Shown piece by piece: positions 7,551 through 14,323 of a stretch of DNA of 40,619 nucleotides. Origin of the DNA: Nocardioidaceae bacterium (GTDB taxonomy: Bacteria > Actinomycetota > Actinomycetes > Propionibacteriales > Nocardioidaceae); NCBI GenBank assembly GCA_013696555.1, contig JACCYJ010000185.1:1-40619 (forward strand), in the 5' to 3' direction. The position numbers were made by a program, and so were the translations under genes. Positions within the stretch are counted from its first letter, which is position 1, and each line of letters begins with the position of its first letter. The notes under the pieces were generated by a model. That model made no database searches. It was given only the letters and a program-made list of their open reading frames with translations, and was not told the origin of the DNA.

Positions 7551-8027
7551 ATGATCAAGCGGTTAGGAATCTCAGGAGTCGTTGTAGCGATTCTGGCCTT
7601 GGCGGTGGGGGTGGTAGGCCCAGCCCTCGGATCAGGTAGCCAAGAGGACGGCGAGCATCAACGCTGGATCCAGGTGACCTCGATCAACACGGAGGAAGAC
7701 TTCGTCGATGTAGGAGCGGAAGGGTTCAGCCTCGGCGACGAATTCATCTTCACCTCCAAGTTGATGAAGAACGGCAAGCAGGTTGGGCACGCGGGTGTCG
7801 TCTGCACCATCACCTCGACCAAGAACCGTGGGGAGTCCCAGTGTGTCGGGACGACCCGGTTCGATGGGCGCGGCCAAATCACCGTTCAGGGATTGCTCGC
7901 GGGCGAGCCGGAGACATTCGTGATCGCCATCACCGGCGGTACTGGTTCCTACGAGGGAGCAGAGGGCACGTTGCGAGTGCGTCAGTTCCCGAACAGGGAA
8001 ACGCTCACGTTCCACCTCAGCGACTAA
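7551..8027 (+). CDS. Secreted allene-oxide-cyclase/dirigent-like beta-barrel protein
   Basis: 158 aa. Residues 1-28 form a signal peptide: a basic start (MIKRLG), then a hydrophobic core ending near PALGSGS. The mature part is beta-rich and carries GGTGSYEGAEGTLRV (about 128-142), the signature seen in AOC-barrel and dirigent-like proteins, and two cysteines (VVCTIT; SQCVG) likely to form a disulfide. GGGAGACAG provides the ribosome site. It stands alone, bounded by an upstream inverted repeat and a strong terminator. The bacterial members have no established function. A ligand-binding or barrel scaffold role outside the cell is possible. Confidence 0.8.
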   Translation: MIKRLGISGVVVAILALAVGVVGPALGSGSQEDGEHQRWIQVTSINTEEDFVDVGAEGFSLGDEFIFTSKLMKNGKQVGHAGVVCTITSTKNRGESQCVGTTRFDGRGQITVQGLLAGEPETFVIAITGGTGSYEGAEGTLRVRQFPNRETLTFHLSD

Positions 8028-8049
8028 CTGGCCCACGTTGTGATTGCAC

Positions 8050-8081
8050 ACTTGGGGGCTGGCCTCGTCCAGCCCCCAAGT
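8050..8081 (+). terminator. Strong hairpin terminator after the AOC-like gene
   Basis: ACTTGGGGGCTGG and CCAGCCCCCAAGT form a perfect 13-bp stem around the loop CCTCGT, 22 bases after the stop codon. The following bases (ATTAGG) are only weakly T-rich, as is common for actinobacterial terminators. Confidence 0.85.
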
Positions 8082-8384
8082 ATTAGGGCAAGAGGCTGCA
8101 ACCGTCGTCCTGAGGATCCGGCTGCGCCGCGACGGCGACGGCTGACGGTAGAACACCGCCTGCCTGGCACTGCGCGAAGGCTGCGTCACCCTTCGGGGTC
8201 ACCACAACCGCTCCAGGAACGCCGCCACCCGGGCACCACCGGGGGTCGGCAATGCCGACAAGTCCAACGGTTCAGCGGTGGTTTCACCGTGCAGACCGGG
8301 ACGGGTCAGTGTCTTGCCCTCGTGCACGAACGGGAGGAATATCCGAAGTGGCTCGGGCACCAACGCAACGGTTGGAGGACAGCC
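8082..8384. other. Intergenic region before the ABM-like gene
   Basis: The track ORF at 8040 runs through here, but its first 115 codons include the terminator and look non-coding. I see no other gene. The only clear signal is GGAGG at 8374-8378 for the next gene. Confidence 0.4.
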
Positions 8385-8681
8385 ATGTTTGCACGTGTAA
8401 GCACCTACGAAGGCAACGCCGAAGACTTCGACAGTGGCATCGAGAAGGTGAAGTCCGACCTAGTGCCGAAAGTTCGCGCCATTCCGGGCAACGCGGGTCT
8501 TCTCCTCATGGTCGACCGCGCTACCGGACGGAGCCTGTCCATTGCGCTCTACGACAGTGAGGAAGCACTTCAGGCCTCGCGGGAGACGGCGCAGGGCGTC
8601 AGGTCGCAGGCTGCGGACAGCATCGGATCGACCGTCACCAGCGTCGTCGAGTATGACGTCGGGGTCGCGGAGTTGTCCTGA
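8385..8681 (+). CDS. ABM/dimeric alpha-beta barrel domain protein
   Basis: 98 aa from ATG 8385, with GGAGG six bases upstream; the track start at 8040 is too early. The pattern MFARVSTYEGNAEDFDSGIE, then a helix, then GNAGLLLMVDRATGRSLSIALYDSEEALQASRE, is the ferredoxin-like fold of the antibiotic-biosynthesis-monooxygenase (ABM) superfamily. Small stand-alone members often act as dimers in haem or quinone oxidation, or have no known enzyme activity. No catalytic assignment is possible here. It is monocistronic by appearance. Confidence 0.8.
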   Translation: MFARVSTYEGNAEDFDSGIEKVKSDLVPKVRAIPGNAGLLLMVDRATGRSLSIALYDSEEALQASRETAQGVRSQAADSIGSTVTSVVEYDVGVAELS

Positions 8682-8867
8682 CCAGATCCCGGCCCGTTCG
8701 TCGCGGCGAGTGAGTCGGCGCTACGCCACCAGGTCATACAGGGGTCGGAGGGGGTCATGGCCCGGGTCGTCATGCGGCACCGCCGGGGCACTCCCCAGGG
8801 GTACGCCGTACTCGTGACTCTCGGCGCCGGGCTCACGCACGGACCGACACTCACCTCACGCCGAGCA

Positions 8868-9023
8868 GTGAGGAACGGTTCGATTGCGACCTCTGTGCTC
8901 GCACTTGGCGCCATGACATGTGCGGCCGGTTGTGACAGGCAGCTGCGGCTTTCAGGTGTCACCGTCACGTTTGCTCGTGGCGGCGTAGGGAACGGAAGCG
9001 CCACTGCCCGGGCTTTCCCTTGA
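8868..9023 (+). CDS. Possible small lipoprotein
   Basis: Within track ORF 8757-9023, the part from GTG 8868 encodes 51 aa: VRNGSIATSVLALGAMTCAAGC begins with a basic residue and a hydrophobic stretch and ends in a lipobox-like CAAGC. The remainder is short and not distinctive. The ribosome site is weak (GAG only). The better lipoprotein gene at 9051 follows 27 bp later. Could be chance. Confidence 0.25.
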   Translation: MRNGSIATSVLALGAMTCAAGCDRQLRLSGVTVTFARGGVGNGSATARAFP

Positions 9024-9050
9024 GGAATCACTGCACGGAAGGACGAAACC

Positions 9051-9197
9051 ATGCGGAAGGTAGCTGCACTGGCGGCTGTGGTCGTGCTGACGTTGACAGG
9101 CTGCGGCAAGGGCGACGACGTGGACGTGAACCCCGACAAGGGAGATGACGTCCCTGGCAACGTTGGCGACAAGGAAGACAAGGAAAAGGACGAGTGA
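9051..9197 (+). CDS. Very small acidic lipoprotein
   Basis: A 48-aa frame missing from the ORF track. MRKVAALAAVVVLTLTGCGKGDD has a basic start, a hydrophobic core and a perfect lipobox LTGC at residues 15-18. The mature tail of 31 residues is almost entirely charged (DDVDVNPDKGDD...KEDKEKDE). AAGGA lies eight bases upstream of ATG 9051. Expected to be lipid-anchored on the outer face of the membrane. The acidic tail might bind cations, but no family is recognised. Confidence 0.65.
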   Translation: MRKVAALAAVVVLTLTGCGKGDDVDVNPDKGDDVPGNVGDKEDKEKDE

Positions 9198-9198
9198 C

Positions 9199-9216
9199 CG
9201 GGGCGGAGGAGCCCCG
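9199..9216 (+). terminator. Short GC hairpin after the small lipoprotein
   Basis: CGGGGC-GGAGGA-GCCCCG forms a 6-bp stem starting two bases after the stop. There is no T-run, so termination strength is uncertain. Confidence 0.4.
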
Positions 9217-9318
9217 CCACTGCAACACCGTCCCGGTGCTCCACCGCAGCACCTAGCGTTGTCTCGACTGCTGCGCGCTGTCTCGGCGTCCGAGCACCGT
9301 CGCCGTACCACGGGGCTC

Positions 9319-9762
9319 TTATACGTACCGACGGGCGACCACCTCGACACCGTCATCCACGGTCTCACCGGTCTCGCGAAACCCCAGTGAGGCGTACAAG
9401 CTCTTGGCGGCGGTGTTGTCCGGGGTGTAGCTGAGGGCAACCCCCGGGCAGTCGGGCTCGGCCTCGAAGCGTTCGATCAGCGTGGTGAGCGCGCTGCGGG
9501 CAATGCCGGTGCGCTGGGCTGCGGAGTCGATGACCAGGCCGCCGATCCATCGGCTGGCGTCGTCATCGACGCCCCACATGCAGAAGCCGACCACGGTGCC
9601 GCTGCGGGTTATAGCCAGCGGTTGCCACGTGGAGCCGTAGAAGCACAGACACAGGTAGTACGTCACCGCGGCGACGTACTCCGTCTGCTCCGGCCGGACC
9701 GTTAGCCCCGCGCACTCGCGCCAGTTCGCTGCGGTCACCGGCTCCAAGGTCAGGACGCTCAT
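9319..9762 (-). CDS. GNAT-family N-acetyltransferase
   Basis: 147 aa, full length for a single GNAT domain. The acetyl-CoA-binding motif A is recognisable as IGGLVIDSAAQRTGIARSAL (about 73-92), with the pyrophosphate loop Q-R-T-G-I-A. Motif B follows as ALSYTPDNTAAKSLYASLGF, the usual N..A..LY..LGF end of the family. The N-terminal region resembles diamine/spermidine-type acetyltransferases (VRPEQTEYVA), but the substrate cannot be assigned. It starts at ATG 9762 without a strong ribosome site; a leaderless transcript is possible. Minus strand, monocistronic. Confidence 0.9.
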   Translation of the reverse strand: MSVLTLEPVTAANWRECAGLTVRPEQTEYVAAVTYYLCLCFYGSTWQPLAITRSGTVVGFCMWGVDDDASRWIGGLVIDSAAQRTGIARSALTTLIERFEAEPDCPGVALSYTPDNTAAKSLYASLGFRETGETVDDGVEVVARRYV

Positions 9763-9832
9763 ACGTACCCAGTCTGGGGAGTCTGCTCAGCCGTGCCAGC
9801 GATTTTTATCGTTGAGAGCACCGGTACGTCTC

Positions 9833-10378
9833 TTAGCCGCGAGCGACCCAGTCGTAGAACCGGTGGCGGCGCGGTGCCCAGTCCTTGATCCACGAACCGT
9901 CTCTGGCGGACTTGCCACCGACCACCGCGACCCGAATACTCCCCGGACGGTCCAAGCAACGCCGGGAGATCGTAAACGTCGACGTGTCGCGGCGGTAGTT
10001 CACGTTCATATCGAGTGGGCACGACCGCGGACCGCTGAGGTACTTCCAATGGCGCACTCGGTAGACGCTGTAGTCGGTCCCCGTACTCAGGCCACCACTC
10101 ACCCCGAACTCCGGCCCGACCCGACGCTTGTTCGTGTCGACGTAGACGGTCCAGCCGCCGGAGCGGCCGTCGACCAGGTCGTCATACCGAGCCGTCACTA
10201 CGACTCGCTGGAAGTTCTGCACCCGGACGTCCAGCACGTCGATGACAGCAGGTGCATCGCCGGCCCGGTCACGGAAGTTTTCACCATCCGCCTGGGCGGC
10301 AGGAGCCGTTAGCATCGTGGTAGCTGTCAGCGCTGCCATAGCGGCCGTCAGCGTCGAGAGTTGTCTGTTGTGCCACAT
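9833..10378 (-). CDS. Exported protein of unknown function
   Basis: 181 aa from ATG 10378, with GGAGG six bases upstream; the track start at 10537 is upstream of that site and looks non-coding. Residues 1-31 are a signal peptide (MWHNRQLSTLTAAMAALTAT..., cleavage near AAQA-DG). The mature protein is beta-rich: a DxxGD-type start (FRDRAGDAP), a GGWTVYVDTNKRRVGPEFGV strand pair and a final DWAPRRHRFYDWV. Similar small secreted proteins are widespread in actinobacteria without known function. Two cysteines (SCPLD, RRCLD) may form a disulfide. Confidence 0.75.
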   Translation of the reverse strand: MWHNRQLSTLTAAMAALTATTMLTAPAAQADGENFRDRAGDAPAVIDVLDVRVQNFQRVVVTARYDDLVDGRSGGWTVYVDTNKRRVGPEFGVSGGLSTGTDYSVYRVRHWKYLSGPRSCPLDMNVNYRRDTSTFTISRRCLDRPGSIRVAVVGGKSARDGSWIKDWAPRRHRFYDWVARG

Positions 10379-10576
10379 GTCGACCTCCGTGTTCGAGTGG
10401 GTCTCGAGAGGAAGACGCGGCCCTGCTGAGTTTGGTTGCACGGCCGCTCGGCGAGGCGACCACAAGAGCACCATGCACATACGCCCCACCTCGTCCTGTA
10501 CTCCGTGGCGCTCGACTGCCGACGCCCATGTGCCCATGGTTACCGAAGTGACCCACGGGGCGGATTAGAACCCGGT

Positions 10577-11797
10577 ATGCGCACTTTTCGGGCCTGTCGG
10601 CATGGTCCTACCGCGCTGGTCGCGGGTAGGTTCGCGAGTTGGACGCGGCCGAGGGGGCGTATTAAAAGGCGGACGGAAGATGAGAGCAGTCATTCCGAAC
10701 TGGTCATCGCTTGTGCGGTTGTCGTCGTCTGCGGCCTTGTAGGGGCTTCGACAACGACATCCAACGCAGCCGTGCCAGTGCCGACGGCGGTGCCGGCCGA
10801 TGCGGAGACTGCACCGGTGAGTCATACCGGAGATGCGGCCGACGATCCCGCGCTGTGGATCAGTCCTAACGACCCGGCTGCGTCCCTCCTCATCGGTAAC
10901 GACAAGAAGGGTGCCCTTGTCGTCTACAACCTCGACGGCACGATCCGGCAGCAACTCACGACTAGCACAAGCTTCTGGGGCAACGTCGATGTGCGCCAGC
11001 GGGTGCAGGTCGGGTCGCGGACCCTGGACGTCGTGGCCACCACGAATGGCGGACTCCGGATGTACACGGTCGAGCCGTCCTCGCGCGAGCTGAGCCCGGT
11101 CACCGACGGGACTGGGGCAGTCCCCACCGGTGGCGGCGAAGGACTCTGCCTCTATGACAGCAGCCTCACTGGCGTTCTCTCGGCGTTCGTCATCACCCGA
11201 GCGGGTCAGGTCCGGCAGTACGAGATCCACGACTCGGACGGTGATGGCCTGCTCCAGGGCGTATTGCGGCGCGAGTTCCAGGTCGGCTCGGAGGCTGAAG
11301 GGTGCGTGGCCGATGACGAACACGGCGCTCTGTACGTCGCTCAAGAGGACGTCGGACTGTGGCGTTATGGGGCCGAGCCAACCGCGGGCAACGCCAGGAC
11401 GATGGTCGACGCCGTCCAACCGTCCGGGCACCTGGCCGCCGATGTCGAGGGCGTGACGTTGGTGGACTTGGCGGGTGGTGGTGGGTACGTCATCGCATCC
11501 GCTCAATACGTGGCCAAGGCGAATCAGTCGTACTTCACCGTGTACAACAGACGCACCAACGCCTACGTCGGCGCGTTCCGGATCGAGGCCGGCGTCACCG
11601 CCGATGGATGTGAGCGCACCGACGGGATCACCGCCTACGCCGGCGACCTCGGTCCCGCATATCCCTCGGGCATCTTCGTGTGTCAAGACACCAACAACCA
11701 GCTGCCAGGCACCTCAGGCAACCAGAACTTCAAGCTGGTCCGGCTGGAGAAGGTGGTCGATCTCAACCCGGGCTCCGGGGGCTCACTGACCGGATGA
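10577..11797 (+). CDS. Secreted beta-propeller phytase (3-phytase)
   Basis: Mature region of about 330 aa with the beta-propeller phytase (BPP) signature: TGDAADDPALWISPNDPAAS near the start, then NDKKGALVVYNLDG, GNVDVR, GEGLCLYDS, EGCVADDEHGALYVAQEDVGLWRY and ADVEGVTLV. The acidic residues bind the calcium ions that hold phytate. It would release phosphate from myo-inositol hexakisphosphate outside the cell. A hydrophobic export segment (LVIACAVVVVCGLVGAS) ending in SNAA precedes it. The start is unclear: ATG 10577 is in frame but gives a long unlikely leader. ATG 10680 has a ribosome site and a TATTAA box, but is out of frame, so a 1-base indel in the signal peptide is possible. Confidence 0.88.
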   Translation: MRTFRACRHGPTALVAGRFASWTRPRGRIKRRTEDESSHSELVIACAVVVVCGLVGASTTTSNAAVPVPTAVPADAETAPVSHTGDAADDPALWISPNDPAASLLIGNDKKGALVVYNLDGTIRQQLTTSTSFWGNVDVRQRVQVGSRTLDVVATTNGGLRMYTVEPSSRELSPVTDGTGAVPTGGGEGLCLYDSSLTGVLSAFVITRAGQVRQYEIHDSDGDGLLQGVLRREFQVGSEAEGCVADDEHGALYVAQEDVGLWRYGAEPTAGNARTMVDAVQPSGHLAADVEGVTLVDLAGGGGYVIASAQYVAKANQSYFTVYNRRTNAYVGAFRIEAGVTADGCERTDGITAYAGDLGPAYPSGIFVCQDTNNQLPGTSGNQNFKLVRLEKVVDLNPGSGGSLTG

Positions 11798-11833
11798 CCG
11801 CTTTCCGCGGTGGGCACCCTCTACGGTGCTCAC

Positions 11834-12058
11834 ATGGCAGCCATTGTCTTGCGCGTGCGACTCGTGGGCGGTGACCAGGTCGACGTCTCGCTCGACGACC
11901 CGAGCATCGCTGAGCCCGAGCAGTTGATCGAAAACGCTGTGGCCCTGCTGGCCAACGACTCCGGGGTGCTTCGTTGCACACACGGGGACCGACTCGTGGT
12001 GCTCTACGGCCGGGCCGTCGCCGGCCTGGAGGTAGGACCACGTGGCGCCGTGCTGTGA
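11834..12058 (+). CDS. Small conserved-looking protein of unknown function
   Basis: 74 aa from ATG 11834 (track start 11810 GTG is also possible). It begins with a beta-strand pattern (MAAIVLRVRLVGGDQVDVSL), then a helix (EPEQLIENAVALLANDSG) and C-terminal strands (DRLVVLYGRAVAGLEV). This alternation is protein-like, but I do not recognise the family. The stop lies one base from the stop of the convergent membrane protein gene. The phytase is upstream on the same strand; co-transcription is possible. Confidence 0.6.
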   Translation: MAAIVLRVRLVGGDQVDVSLDDPSIAEPEQLIENAVALLANDSGVLRCTHGDRLVVLYGRAVAGLEVGPRGAVL

Positions 12059-12059
12059 A

Positions 12060-12419
12060 TCAAGCCACGCGGTGGCGCGGCCAAGCGAGCCAAATGACCC
12101 CAGCGGCGCCAGCCACCAATAGCCCGAGCCCCGGCGCGCTCCACCAATGACTCGGCAGCTCTACCAGCCCGTCTTGCAGCCGTTGCCTGGCCCCCATCAC
12201 CCACACCGCCCCCAGAGCCAGTGTTCCAATGCTGGCAACCAACACGAATCTGCGCATGATGCTTCTTTCTCTGATCGCGGCGGCCCGAAGTCTCAGGCAC
12301 ATCCACAACAGGTCCAGCCGATCCGCGACCGGTCGTTCGGAGCCCGCCAGCAAGTCGAGGACCTCGGTCCCGTACCGCCGGCGCCAGTCGGCTGGGGCCA
12401 ACCACAAGATCCTGCTCAT
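12060..12419 (-). CDS. Small membrane protein encoded with PadR regulator
   Basis: 119 aa. Residues 1-50 are soluble and contain LAPADWRRRYGTEVLDLL, a motif that I associate with proteins encoded beside PadR regulators. Two membrane segments follow at about 57-75 and 94-113. It starts at ATG 12419, which overlaps the PadR stop by ATGA, so expression is coupled. In this type of pair the membrane protein is typically the regulated partner; its activity is unknown. Confidence 0.75.
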   Translation of the reverse strand: MSRILWLAPADWRRRYGTEVLDLLAGSERPVADRLDLLWMCLRLRAAAIRERSIMRRFVLVASIGTLALGAVWVMGARQRLQDGLVELPSHWWSAPGLGLLVAGAAGVIWLAWPRHRVA

Positions 12420-12739
12420 GCGGGACCAGCCTGCGGCATGGAGCGAAGCCGTCGCTGAGCTTCCGCGCTCACGGCTGCCATCGTCTGCACCTCGGTGCGG
12501 ACAAGTGCCAGCCCCGCCGGCGTCAGGCGGTACGGCCGCCTTCGACCGTCGGCGGCATCTTCGGCCACCAGGCCAGCGCGTACGAGCCGCGAAACTGCTC
12601 CGTACAAGGTGCCGGGGCCGGGTCGAGACCCGGTGAGGCGCTCGATGTCGTCGGCCACGGCGTACCCGTGCCTGGCTCCACCAGCCAAGCTGATCATGAC
12701 CAGCAGTGCCGGCTCACTGAATTTCGGCGATCGCCCCAT
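12416..12739 (-). CDS. PadR-family transcriptional regulator
   Basis: 107 aa from ATG 12739 (MGRSPKFSEP); the earlier track start 12907 is upstream of the promoter-like palindrome. The PadR winged helix is clear: EPALLVMISLAGGARHGYAV, then RPGPGTLYGAVSRLVRAGLV and the wing DGRRRPYRLTPAG. A short C-terminal helix forms the dimer. The translation signal is AGGAAGGG upstream. PadR proteins usually repress a neighbouring membrane protein or transporter in response to a ligand; here the obvious target is its own bicistronic operon with the membrane gene at 12419. Confidence 0.92.
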   Translation of the reverse strand: MGRSPKFSEPALLVMISLAGGARHGYAVADDIERLTGSRPGPGTLYGAVSRLVRAGLVAEDAADGRRRPYRLTPAGLALVRTEVQTMAAVSAEAQRRLRSMPQAGPA

Positions 12740-12766
12740 GGATCCCTTCCTATTACGCACACCGTA

Positions 12767-12781
12767 GTACGTTGCGCGTAC
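12767..12781 (-). promoter_or_regulatory. Palindrome in the PadR promoter region
   Basis: GTACG-TTGCG-CGTAC is a perfect 5-bp inverted repeat located 28 bp upstream of the PadR start and between PadR and the divergent HAD gene. It is a candidate self-operator. The short arms make chance occurrence possible. Confidence 0.4.
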
Positions 12782-12860
12782 CATAGCAAACATCCCATGT
12801 ACCCACTGCTGCAGTGCATGGCAAGCATGGAACCGGATCAGGACGGGTACGACGACACCC

Positions 12861-13532
12861 ATGGCCGACGGAGTGCTGCTCGATGTCGACGGGACGCTGG
12901 TCGACACGGTCTACCTGCACGTGGTGGCCTGGCAGCAGGCTTTCCTCGAGCACGATCACGTGATTCCCTCGGCTCGGCTGCATGCTGCCATCGGCATGGG
13001 TGGCGATCGACTCGTGGCCTGGGTCGCCGGCGACGAGGTCGAGACCCACAAAGGCGACATGCTGCGGGAGCGCTGGGAGGTGCTGTTCGACGGGATGCTG
13101 GATCGGGTTCGCCCAACAAACGGGGCGGCCGACCTCGTCCGGACGATCAAGGACCACGGACTACCCATCGCCTTCGCGTCCTCCGGCAAGGACAAGCACC
13201 TGGCCGCCGCGCGCCGGCAACTCGACGTCGACGACTGCATCGATGCCATCGCCACCACCGACGACGTCGAGAGCTCCAAGCCGGACGACGACTTGTTGCG
13301 CGTCACAGCCGACAAGATCCACGCCGGTGCGCCGGTGCTGATCGGCGACTCGCCCTGGGATGCAAGCGCAGCCGCCAAGGCCGGCATGCCTGTCTTGCTG
13401 GTGCGCACCGGTGGCTTCAGCGACGCGGCGCTGCGGGAGCAGGGCGGCGCGAGCGCTCTCATCTTCGACGACCCAGCCGACCTGGCCCGACGGCTCGATG
13501 AGACGCCGTTGGGCCGTGAAAGGCGCAACTAG
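12861..13532 (+). CDS. HAD-superfamily hydrolase, phosphoglycolate-phosphatase/beta-PGM-like
   Basis: 223 aa. Motif I DVDGTLVDT (residues 8-16) has the nucleophile and general-acid aspartates. A helical cap follows (HVVAWQQAFLEHDHVIP...). Motif II is AFASSGK, motif III the lysine of SSKPDDDLL, and motif IV LIGDSPWDASAAAKAGMP. These make it a likely cytoplasmic phosphatase or phosphoglucomutase-like enzyme acting on a small sugar or glycolate phosphate; the exact substrate is open. Its stop TAG overlaps the stop of the convergent SDR gene within the palindrome CTAG (13529-13532). Confidence 0.93.
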   Translation: MADGVLLDVDGTLVDTVYLHVVAWQQAFLEHDHVIPSARLHAAIGMGGDRLVAWVAGDEVETHKGDMLRERWEVLFDGMLDRVRPTNGAADLVRTIKDHGLPIAFASSGKDKHLAAARRQLDVDDCIDAIATTDDVESSKPDDDLLRVTADKIHAGAPVLIGDSPWDASAAAKAGMPVLLVRTGGFSDAALREQGGASALIFDDPADLARRLDETPLGRERRN

Positions 13533-14323
13533 ATCTCGCGCCAACTTGCGTCGGCGGTGTCGTGACCGTGAGCGGCCATCCCCATCAGGCCGCCGTCAAC
13601 CACCCACGACGTCGACGTCACGTATCCCGAGCGCGGTGATGCCAGGAACGCGATCACCGACGCCACCTCGTTGACGTGGCCTGGGCGCCCGAGCGGGTTA
13701 CCGGCACGGTCCTCGTGGTAGGCGTCCAGCTCCGCCTTGCCGGTCATGGGGGTCGCGATCTCGCCGGGGGCAACTGACACCACCGTGATGTCGTGCTCGG
13801 CCAGCTCCAGCGCCAGCACCTTGCCGAACATCCCGAGGCCGGCCTTCGCAGCACAGTAGGCCGACGACCCCAACCGGGGCACATGCTCATGGACGCTGGT
13901 CACGTTGATGATGCGTCCGCCACCGTACCTGGTCATCATGTGCCGGGCAGCTGCCTGCGCACACAGGAACGGTCCGTCCAGATCGGTTGCCACCACGTCA
14001 CGCCAGCTCTGGTAGGACATGTCGACCACACGGACCGCGGTTCCGGTGCCGGCGTTGTTGACGAGCACACCAAGTCCACCCAGCTGGCTCACCAGCTCGC
14101 CGATCGCGTGCGCGGCGTCGGGGCCAGCCAGCTCCTGGTGCGCCACGAAGCAGCGCTGGCCCCGTTGCTCGACCTCCGCCACGGTGTCGGCCGCGCCCGA
14201 CTCATCGGTGTGGAACGTGATGCCCAGGTCGAAGCCCTCGTCGGCCAAGACATGGGCGGTTGCCTTACCGATGCCGGAGTCGGCTCCGGTCACGATGGCG
14301 AGTCGGGGGTAGTGGCCGCTCAT
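13529..14323 (-). CDS. Short-chain dehydrogenase/reductase (SDR)
   Basis: 264 aa from ATG 14323; homology starts at RLAIVTGADSGIGKATA and the upstream residues of the track ORF are the shadow of the FAD gene. Classical SDR features: TGxxxGIG dinucleotide loop (about 13-20), NNAG, catalytic Ser in NVTS and YxxxK as YCAAK. It ends with the common C-terminal S..VVDGGLMGM. The start overlaps the stop of the FAD oxidoreductase by ATGA, so the two probably act on the same pathway, for example oxidation or reduction of a lipid or isoprenoid alcohol. The substrate is unknown. Confidence 0.93.
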   Translation of the reverse strand: MSGHYPRLAIVTGADSGIGKATAHVLADEGFDLGITFHTDESGAADTVAEVEQRGQRCFVAHQELAGPDAAHAIGELVSQLGGLGVLVNNAGTGTAVRVVDMSYQSWRDVVATDLDGPFLCAQAAARHMMTRYGGGRIINVTSVHEHVPRLGSSAYCAAKAGLGMFGKVLALELAEHDITVVSVAPGEIATPMTGKAELDAYHEDRAGNPLGRPGHVNEVASVIAFLASPRSGYVTSTSWVVDGGLMGMAAHGHDTADASWREI

